Position numbers and translations under genes: made by a program
From: Micromonospora inaquosa
Lineage (GTDB): Bacteria; Actinomycetota; Actinomycetes; Mycobacteriales; Micromonosporaceae
Direction of reading: 5' to 3'
DNA length: 49,208 bases
Assembly: GCF_003857055.1 (NCBI RefSeq)
Contig: NZ_QGSZ01000255.1
Coordinates: forward strand, 1 to 49,208
The notes under the pieces: model-generated
Databases searched by the model: none
What the model was told of the DNA's origin: nothing
Seen by the model: only the letters and a program-made list of their open reading frames with translations
Shown here: positions 43,112 through 49,208 of the stretch, one piece after another
Position numbering within the stretch: position 1 is the first letter of the stretch
How the letters are laid out: the number at the start of each line of letters is the position of its first letter

Positions 43112-44403
43112 GACAGGTCCGCTCCCCTCCCGGTGGTGACATCAAACTGCCCGGTGACCGCCGCCGTAATCAACGCCTGCCTCCGCTCGGCAAGCAATAC
43201 ATTGCTCTGATCAATCACCGTGGAGAGCTGGAAAAGCTCTGACTCAGCCCTCTCTAGCGAATCCGTAAAAGCCGCTTGTTCGCTCGGCGGAATCTGGGGG
43301 ATCGTCAACCCGAGGATGTCTTCGCCCCGGATCTTAACAGTAAGGCCGGCCGCGCCTCGGATAGTCGAGGTTATCTGCTGGCGCCCATACTGACTCCTCA
43401 AGACCAATGCAACAAACGCGGATGACCAGCCCCGGGCAAGTTTAACTCGATACAATAAGTCGCTGAGCAGCAACTTCCGGCCCTCTGTTTGCGCCACGGC
43501 AGCCATACCAACAAGGTCCGCCGATCCGCTACCTCGAGTCAGCAGCAGATCGCCGTCATCCACCTTGTAACGGGTGTCAGGTGCCGTGGCAGTTGGTAGC
43601 AACTTGTGGGCCAATGCATCGAATCGGCCAGAAGACACGGCGCTCGTCTTCAAGACGGCCCACTCTTCTGGCAGAGCCTCCGCGTCATCGCATTGAGGAC
43701 TCCAGCCCTGCTCAAGGCCCACACAAACGCGGCGCAGCGGCAACTCGCCGCACGTTCGAACCGCATTGGAGACAGCCTCTGCCAGCCGCGTCTGCCAACG
43801 CTCAGAAAGCAAAACCCGCTGACGCAACCTCGCAGCGGCAAGCCTGTCGATGCGGGCGGTTTCGGCGTCGAGGTAGTCGGCGATCCGCCGCTGCTCCTCA
43901 AAGTCTGGATACGACCAGGGGGTCGCAAGAAACTCGGTTGCGTCGAGGTTCTGAATCCCAGTCGTCTGCTTGATGCTCCGCTCAGGAACGCCAAGGTAAT
44001 AGGCCGCAGCGAAGGAGTAATTGAGAAATCGGGCATCCATGCCCCCGGCTGGACGGAGTCGAGCACAGAAGTTCGAACACACGGCGTCGACATCTAGATC
44101 GAACAACACCGTGGCGCCGACAGGTTGCCGTTCGCCGCCGCCGGATTTTTCAAGGATGATGTCCCCAGGAATCAGGCGCTGCGACTTGAAGACGCTAGGC
44201 GCGACATGCCGCAAAGGAGCTTTGTCAGGCTTTACGCGCAACCGACCCCGGTCGAAGTCAGCGGCTCGAAAGCACACAACGTCAGATCCGTCCTCGAGCG
44301 GCTCCTCGCCCCAGACACCGTTACGGACATCACGAACCATGTTCTTAATACGGGCCGAGGTCCAGCTAGGAGGTGAATCAAGAGAGCCGACACTCATCCT
44401 CAT
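43108..44403 (-). CDS. hsdS: Type I restriction enzyme, specificity subunit HsdS
   Basis: 431 aa. Two target-recognition domains flank a central conserved helix (FEEQRRIADYLDAETARIDRLAAARLRQRVLLSERW) and a C-terminal conserved helix (PPSEQAAFTDSLERAESELFQLS). Recognition sequence cannot be read from the protein. The gene is visibly less GC-rich than hsdM and hsdR, as usual for HsdS, whose domains are swapped by recombination. ATG 44403 overlaps the hsdM stop (ATGA); a second ATG two codons in is possible. Confidence 0.94.
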   Translation of the reverse strand: MRMSVGSLDSPPSWTSARIKNMVRDVRNGVWGEEPLEDGSDVVCFRAADFDRGRLRVKPDKAPLRHVAPSVFKSQRLIPGDIILEKSGGGERQPVGATVLFDLDVDAVCSNFCARLRPAGGMDARFLNYSFAAAYYLGVPERSIKQTTGIQNLDATEFLATPWSYPDFEEQRRIADYLDAETARIDRLAAARLRQRVLLSERWQTRLAEAVSNAVRTCGELPLRRVCVGLEQGWSPQCDDAEALPEEWAVLKTSAVSSGRFDALAHKLLPTATAPDTRYKVDDGDLLLTRGSGSADLVGMAAVAQTEGRKLLLSDLLYRVKLARGWSSAFVALVLRSQYGRQQITSTIRGAAGLTVKIRGEDILGLTIPQIPPSEQAAFTDSLERAESELFQLSTVIDQSNVLLAERRQALITAAVTGQFDVTTGRGADLS

Positions 44404-46361
44404 GAAGTCACCTCGCTCAGCAGCGCCTGAATCTGGGATTCGAGTTGGCGCAGTTCCGCGTCGATCTCGGCGAGCAGCCTGGGCGGTTTGTAGACGTAGA
44501 AGTGGCGGGTGAAGGGGATCTCGTACCCGATCTTTGTCTTGGTTTCGTCGATCCACGCTTCCGGGACGTGCGGGCGGACCTCGCGGTCGACGTACTCGTG
44601 GATGTCCTCGACGAGCGGCACATTCTCGAAGTCGCGCAGGTCCGCGTCCGGGACGACCTCGCCCTTGACCTTCTGCACTTCCCCGTCCGGGTCACTGATG
44701 GAGACGCTGTCCATGATGGCCTTCCCAGGGGCGCCCGTGGGCCAGAGCGCACCCCCGGCGACCGCCGCCGCGTGCAGCGCGTCCTTGGCTTCGGCCTTCG
44801 TCTGCCACACCGTGCCGAGCAGTGGCTTGAACGCGCCGATCAGCTCGTCGCGGTGCGCGTACCGGGACAGGGGCTTGCTCTCCGCGAGCGCGGCGAGGGT
44901 CTCCTCGGTGATCTCGAAGCGGAGCTTGAGCGGTCGCTCCACGGTGATTCGCTGGTAGCCGAAGTCCGTGGTGTGGAAGACCTTGACCTTACCGTGGTCC
45001 GGGTGCAACTCGTCTGCCGCGATGGTGAGGGCCTGGCCGTAGAGCCGGGTGATGTGTGTGACCTGGTTCTCGGAGATCATTTTGCGCTTGTCACCGAGGC
45101 TCTTGCGCATCTTGACCCACTGGTCCCGGGCGTCGAGCAGGATCACCTTGCGCTTGAGGTTCTCCGCCTTCCGGTTGGACAGGATCCAGAAGTACGTGGA
45201 GATGCCGGTGTTGTAGAAGAGCTGGTCGGGCAGGCCGACGATGCCCTCAAGCAGGTCGTTCTCCAGGATCCAGCGGCGGATGTTCGACTCACCGGACTCG
45301 GCCGCGCCGGTGAACAGCGGCGAGCCGTTGAAGACGATCGCGATGCGGGACCCGCCCTTCTCCGGCGGCTCCATCTTGGAGATCATGTGCTGGAGAAAGA
45401 GGAACGAGCCGTCGTTGATGCGCGGCAGGCCGGCGCCGAACCGGCCCGCATGCCCGAGCGTGGCCTCGGCGTCGACCTCGTCCTTGACCTTCTTCCACTC
45501 CACCCCGAAGGGCGGGTTGGCCAAGAGGTAGTCGAACCGTTGGCCCTCGTGGCCGTCGTCGCTGAACGAGTTGCCCAGGTGGATGTTCGACGGGTCCTGG
45601 CCCTTGAGCATCATGTCCGAGCGGCAGATGGCGTACGACTCGGCGTTCAACTCCTGACCGAAGAGGCGCACCGTCGCGCTCGGGTTGAGCGATGAGATGA
45701 TCTCCTCCGCCGCCGACAGCATTCCGCCGGTGCCGCAGGCCGGGTCCAGGACGTTGATCACCGGGGCTCCGGTGAGGTGCTCGTTGTCCGGGCCGATGAG
45801 CAGGTTCACCATCAGCTTGATGACCTCGCGTGGCGTGAAGTGCTCACCGGCGGTCTCGTTCGAGATTTCGGAGAAGCGCCGGATCAGCTCCTCGAAGACG
45901 TATCCCATCTGGTGGTTGTCGACCCGCTCCGGGCTGAGGTCGATGTCCCGGAACTTCTGCACCACCGGATAGAGCAGCTTGGCCGACTGAAGGCGGGCGA
46001 TCTGGGTGTGGAAGTCGTACTTGTCGATGATCTCGCGGGCGTTCGGCGAGAAGCCGTTGATGTAGTCGGTGAGGTTCTTCGCCACGTCCGGGGCGGACGC
46101 GCCGATGGTGTCGAAGCTCTGCTTGGACGTGTTGTAGAACGGCAGGCCGGCCGCGAGCCGGAGCAACTGGTCCTTGTTGGTGAGCGTCAGCGAGGCGTCG
46201 CGGTCCCACACCGCTTTGCGGGTCGGTGCCATGACGCAGTCCAGGCGGCGCAGCACGGTCAGCGGGAGGATCGCCTTGCCGTACTCCGACTGCTTGTAGT
46301 CGCCGCGCAGCAGGTCGGCGACTGACCAGATGAAACTGGCCAGACTTTGATGGGTACTCAC
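44400..46361 (-). CDS. hsdM: Type I restriction enzyme, methylase subunit HsdM
   Basis: 653 aa. N-terminal HsdM_N helical domain (ADLLRGDYKQSEYGKAILPLTVLRRLD), then N6-adenine methylase core with motif I DPACGTGG (206-213) and motif IV NPPF (282-285). The C-terminal tail (HVPEAWIDETKTKIGYEIPFTRHFYVY) is the S-subunit contact region. Protects host DNA. Starts at GTG 46361 with a weak ribosome site. First gene of the M-S-R-kinase operon. Confidence 0.95.
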   Translation of the reverse strand: MSTHQSLASFIWSVADLLRGDYKQSEYGKAILPLTVLRRLDCVMAPTRKAVWDRDASLTLTNKDQLLRLAAGLPFYNTSKQSFDTIGASAPDVAKNLTDYINGFSPNAREIIDKYDFHTQIARLQSAKLLYPVVQKFRDIDLSPERVDNHQMGYVFEELIRRFSEISNETAGEHFTPREVIKLMVNLLIGPDNEHLTGAPVINVLDPACGTGGMLSAAEEIISSLNPSATVRLFGQELNAESYAICRSDMMLKGQDPSNIHLGNSFSDDGHEGQRFDYLLANPPFGVEWKKVKDEVDAEATLGHAGRFGAGLPRINDGSFLFLQHMISKMEPPEKGGSRIAIVFNGSPLFTGAAESGESNIRRWILENDLLEGIVGLPDQLFYNTGISTYFWILSNRKAENLKRKVILLDARDQWVKMRKSLGDKRKMISENQVTHITRLYGQALTIAADELHPDHGKVKVFHTTDFGYQRITVERPLKLRFEITEETLAALAESKPLSRYAHRDELIGAFKPLLGTVWQTKAEAKDALHAAAVAGGALWPTGAPGKAIMDSVSISDPDGEVQKVKGEVVPDADLRDFENVPLVEDIHEYVDREVRPHVPEAWIDETKTKIGYEIPFTRHFYVYKPPRLLAEIDAELRQLESQIQALLSEVTS

Positions 46362-46450
46362 GTGAACAGCTCGCTTTCACTACTCTTCGGGGGCGGGAGG
46401 GCCCCTGGTCCCAGCAGAATTCAGTCAAGTGGGGGTCTTACCGTAGTCGC

Positions 46451-46468
46451 GTCACCGCGAATGGTGAC
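46451..46468. terminator. Small hairpin between methylase genes
   Basis: GTCACC-GCGAAT-GGTGAC, perfect 6-bp stem, located 20 bp past the stop of the gene at 46488. It could weaken read-through into hsdM or serve as a binding site. Confidence 0.4.
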
Positions 46469-46487
46469 AGCCCAAGATCGGTCACGG

Positions 46488-48431
46488 TTACTCCTCGTCC
46501 GGTGGACGCAGCGCTCCGCCGGTCAGGCCGATGCCGAGGGCGTCCGCGGCCTCGTCGGCGAGTCGGCTCACCGTGTCGGCCGTGTCGCGCAACTCCTGCA
46601 CCTGGCGGAACGCCCGCCCGTACCGCTGCTGGTCCGGCAGCGTCATGACCGGCACCTGCAGCCGGCGGACATCGACCCGGACGATGGTGCTTCCGGTGGC
46701 GGCCGCGTTGACGTTCTCCTCCGCGCTGAGGAACGCCGTGAGGAACCACGCGTCCAGGCGTTGCGGGTCGGGACGCAGCAGGAGATGCTGCCGGCCCAGC
46801 GGTCGGCCATCGTCCGCGGCATCAGCGACGCGGGCACGGTAGGGCCGGGCGAACAACTCCGGCAGGATGACATCCCCCGCACGGATCTCAACGTCCGAGT
46901 CGACGGCGACAACCCGACCAGCGGGTACCGCACGCAGCAACGTCAGCGCCCCGCCTCGGAGCAGGTCCGCGACAGCCGTCGTACGCCAGGTCTGCGGCTG
47001 TTTGCCGGCGGCTGTCCACAGTTCGCTCCGCTCCGTCACGCCGATCAGCGCCTCCGCCGCGTGGCGCAGCTCGGCGTGCCTCCGCCGCACCTGGCGCAGA
47101 TGATCCGCGGGCCGGATGGCCACCGTCACCGACTGAACGTGCCGGGCCGGAGCGAGGTCGGTCGGCCCGGCGAGCAGATCGACGACCGGCACCGCCCGCG
47201 CCACGGAGGGCACGGCTTCGAACACCCCGCCGTCGTACGCCGACCAGGCACCGAGCACGGCGTCGCGGACGGACTCCCAGCCCTGTCGGCCTGGCCCGGC
47301 TGCGTCGACGAAGAGCACGGTGTCGGGCGCCGTCTGAGCTCCGTCGTCGAATCGCGTCAGGACCCACAGGTTCAGACCGATGTGCGGGGGTGGTGCGGCA
47401 CCGGCCGGCAGCGCGATGACCGCTCGGAGAGCGCCGCTCTTCACCAGCTCGGCTCGGATGCGGCGACCGGAGGCGCGTTCGGCGGTAGCGGGTGGCATCA
47501 GCAGGACTGCTCGACCGCCGGGTGCGAGGTGGGCGAGACAGTGTTGGACCCAGGCCAGCTCGGGCTCACCCTTCGGTGGCAGGCCATAGACCCAGCGCGG
47601 GTCGTACGCGAGGACCTCCTGGCCCCAGTCGCGGTTGCCGTACGGGGGATTACACAGCACCCCGTTGACGCCCAGGTCGGGGAACGCGTCCTCGCGCAGG
47701 CTGTCCCCACCGCGAATGTCGGCGCGCACCTTGCCGAATTGCAGGCCAAGCCGCGTCGCGGCCTGCGCCGCCTGAACTGGCAGTAGATCCTGCCCGTGCA
47801 GTCGGCGAGCGCCACGACGGGCAGCCGCGGCAAGCAGCCCGCCGACCCCGCAGGCTGGGTCGTACACGTCGGCGGGGAAACGCTGATCGGGGCCGGGCAG
47901 CAGATCGGCCATGAGATCCGCCACCTCCGCCGGTGTCCGGTACGTGCCGGTCGTGGTCGAATCGTCGGCACCCCGCTCGCCGAGAAGGTCGGCGGCGACG
48001 AGCGCGCCATCTACACGCACGCACCGCAGCAGTGCCCGCAGGACCGGGGCCTCGTCGCCACCGTACGTCACCGCATCGCCGGTGAGGTTGGTGGCACGCC
48101 GGATCAGATCCCTGTCGGGCAGGTCCAGCGCCCGGTCGAGGTATGCGGGGTCGAGCCGGTGCGCGGCGAGCACCAACGGCAGCAGCCGTAACGGCTCACC
48201 CTTCTCTGGGCGTTCACGCAGAGCCGCTCGCAGATCCTCCGCCGGCATTTCGGCCGGCAGCTGACCTCGACCGCTGAGCCAGGAACGGACCGCGTCCAGG
48301 TCGTACGCGGGGCTCGTCTCGGTCCCGCCGGAGGGTGACGGGAAGTCGGTGTGGCGGCGGCGCCAGTTACTGACAGTCGCCCGGCTAACGCCGGCCATGC
48401 GGGAGATCTCCGCAGCGGTGACCTGTGGCAT
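46488..48431 (-). CDS. Fused HTH / N6-adenine methylase / specificity-like protein
   Basis: 647 aa. A MerR/XRE-like HTH opens the protein (VTAAEISRMAGVSRATVSNWRRR, 4-26). The methylase has motif I DPACGVGG (191-198) and motif IV NPPY (261-264) in the HsdM-like order. After about residue 430 there is a single TRD/HsdS-like region (WRTTAVADLLRGGALTLLRAV, VPVMTLPDQQRYGRAFRQVQELRDTADT). No nuclease or helicase part. Similar fused proteins occur widely in actinomycetes as stand-alone methylases. ATG 48431 has GAGGAG 7 nt upstream. It lies 126 bp upstream of hsdM on the same strand and may be cotranscribed. An orphan methylase is the likeliest role, but it could donate its specificity to the adjacent type I complex. 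Confidence 0.88.
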   Translation of the reverse strand: MPQVTAAEISRMAGVSRATVSNWRRRHTDFPSPSGGTETSPAYDLDAVRSWLSGRGQLPAEMPAEDLRAALRERPEKGEPLRLLPLVLAAHRLDPAYLDRALDLPDRDLIRRATNLTGDAVTYGGDEAPVLRALLRCVRVDGALVAADLLGERGADDSTTTGTYRTPAEVADLMADLLPGPDQRFPADVYDPACGVGGLLAAAARRGARRLHGQDLLPVQAAQAATRLGLQFGKVRADIRGGDSLREDAFPDLGVNGVLCNPPYGNRDWGQEVLAYDPRWVYGLPPKGEPELAWVQHCLAHLAPGGRAVLLMPPATAERASGRRIRAELVKSGALRAVIALPAGAAPPPHIGLNLWVLTRFDDGAQTAPDTVLFVDAAGPGRQGWESVRDAVLGAWSAYDGGVFEAVPSVARAVPVVDLLAGPTDLAPARHVQSVTVAIRPADHLRQVRRRHAELRHAAEALIGVTERSELWTAAGKQPQTWRTTAVADLLRGGALTLLRAVPAGRVVAVDSDVEIRAGDVILPELFARPYRARVADAADDGRPLGRQHLLLRPDPQRLDAWFLTAFLSAEENVNAAATGSTIVRVDVRRLQVPVMTLPDQQRYGRAFRQVQELRDTADTVSRLADEAADALGIGLTGGALRPPDEE

Positions 48432-48462
48432 GTCTGCTCCTCGTTGACAACCAGTCAGCGCA

Positions 48463-48491
48463 ACCCTAGGGCAGCGGGCGGTTGATGGCAA
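48463..48491 (-). promoter_or_regulatory. Candidate promoter for HTH-methylase gene
   Basis: On the minus strand, TTGCCA (48486-48491), 17-bp spacer, TAGGGT (48463-48468), about 32 bp before the ATG at 48431. Confidence 0.45.
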
Positions 48492-48499
48492 CATCGTGG

Positions 48500-48528
48500 T
48501 TGACAGTGTTTTCACGCGATGCTTTACT
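48500..48528 (+). promoter_or_regulatory. Promoter for DUF4352-type lipoprotein gene
   Basis: TTGACA (48500-48505), 17-bp spacer, TTTACT (48523-48528). The -35 is a perfect consensus. Divergent from the methylase promoter, with the two -35 elements only 8 bp apart. Confidence 0.55.
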
Positions 48529-48614
48529 TTCGCTGCTTTCGCCGCGCTGGTTGCGGCGTAATCCATCCCCTGCGGCGTCACTGAGTGCCGCCACCCTCCA
48601 GTTCAGGAGAAGCC

Positions 48615-49166
48615 ATGCGGAAGACCACGACCTTCGCTCTGCTCGCCACCGCTGTCGTCGCCCTCGGCTGCGGCGCCGGCTCGACCGACAACGCAACCAA
48701 CTCCAGCAACGACGCGGGCGGCGCCAGCGACAACGCGGGCGGGGCCAAGGGCGACGACAAGCCGAAGACCGCGAAGGTCGGCGAGCCGGCCCGGGACGGG
48801 AAGTTCGAGTTCACGGTGAAGTCGTCCAAGTGCGGCGTCGCCAAGGTCGGCAGCGTCCCGCTCGGCCAGAAGGCGCAGGGCCAGTTCTGCCTGGTCACGC
48901 TCAACGTGAAGAACATCGGCAAGGAAGCGCAGATGTTCGACGGCAGCAGCCAGAAGGCGTACGCGGCCGACGGCACCGAGTACTCCGCCGACACCGGCGC
49001 GGCGATCTACGCGAACAAGAACGCCGAGACGTTCCTCAACGACATCAACCCCGGCAACCAGGTGACCGGCGTCGTCGTCTTCGACATCCCGAAGAACGTC
49101 AAGCTCGCCAAGCTCGAGCTGCACGACTCGATGTTCTCCGGCGGCGTCGACGTCGCCCTGAGCTGA
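48615..49166 (+). CDS. Lipoprotein with DUF4352 (telokin/Ig-like) domain
   Basis: 183 aa from ATG 48615 (AGGAGA 7 nt upstream). Signal peptide MRKTTTFALLATAVVALG ends in the lipobox ALGC, so the mature protein is lipid-anchored to the outer face of the membrane. A Gly/Asn/Asp-rich linker follows and then the DUF4352 domain (FEFTVKSSKCGVAKVG... FCLVTLNVKNIGKEAQMFD... ITPGNQVTGVVVFDIPKNV-type). Role unknown; these proteins are common as surface lipoproteins. Not part of the defence island. Confidence 0.9.
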   Translation: MRKTTTFALLATAVVALGCGAGSTDNATNSSNDAGGASDNAGGAKGDDKPKTAKVGEPARDGKFEFTVKSSKCGVAKVGSVPLGQKAQGQFCLVTLNVKNIGKEAQMFDGSSQKAYAADGTEYSADTGAAIYANKNAETFLNDINPGNQVTGVVVFDIPKNVKLAKLELHDSMFSGGVDVALS

Positions 49167-49176
49167 CCGTTCGCGC

Positions 49177-49206
49177 CGAGGGCGGGACCCGCGAAGCCCG
49201 CCCTCG
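49177..49206 (+). terminator. Hairpin terminator after lipoprotein gene
   Basis: CGAGGGCGGG (49177-49186) and CCCGCCCTCG (49197-49206) form a perfect 10-bp stem, 10 bp past the stop. Confidence 0.75.
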
Positions 49207-49208
49207 AC

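Overview
The window looks like chromosomal DNA of a high-GC filamentous actinomycete, most likely Micromonosporaceae (Micromonospora-like). Pointers are the GC-rich third codon positions, many GTG starts, four-base ATGA start/stop overlaps, XRE (DUF5753)/DUF397 gene pairs, a YbaB/WXG100-type toxin operon and palindromic REP-like units carrying GATCTTGC. The genus call is inference; no rRNA or tRNA is present to confirm it.

Layout. 1-5.3 kb: a leftward dpp/opp-type peptide ABC transporter (two ATPases, two permeases, binding lipoprotein) with a GntR-like operator before the binding-protein gene. 5.4-8.1 kb: MFS transporter, TetR regulator and a divergent NmrA-like oxidoreductase sharing a perfect 19-bp operator. 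8.2-18 kb: a secreted GH2 glycosidase with discoidin modules inserted in its core and two LacI-type operators, a secreted S33 tripeptidyl-aminopeptidase-like hydrolase, a LuxR-type regulator, repeat-rich spacer and an NhaA-DsbA fusion. 18.1-20.7 kb: a compact type VII-secretion-type polymorphic toxin operon (YbaB, WXG100-like partner, toxin with a C-terminal HExxH domain, two small immunity candidates). 20.8-22.6 kb: a graveyard of gene fragments (DnaA AAA+ core, arginase C-terminus, Uma2 C-terminus). 22.6-27.3 kb: small actinomycete genes, an XRE/DUF397 pair and a small protein that may have a caspase-like fold.

27.5-48.4 kb is a defence island: a RelE-UvrD fusion helicase divergent from a type IIG-like restriction-methylase; a candidate NLR immune system made of a small helical effector (33185-33583, minus) and an NB-ARC/TPR protein (34580-36964, plus) that carry the same amyloid-type signalling motif (core VQARDV-GG); a second XRE/DUF397 pair; a type I restriction operon (hsdM-hsdS-hsdR) ending in a Ser/Thr kinase gene; and a fused HTH-methylase-specificity protein. 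Two copies of an ~80-bp structured repeat (27423-27500 and 37055-37133) bracket the helicase, type IIG and NLR segment. A DUF4352-type lipoprotein closes the window.

The main find is the matched amyloid motif at the C-terminus of the small effector and the N-terminus of the NLR. By analogy with known bacterial amyloid signalling sequences (BASS) and with fungal HET-s/NWD2, the NLR would sense infection and template the effector into a membrane-damaging assembly. This is inference from sequence only.
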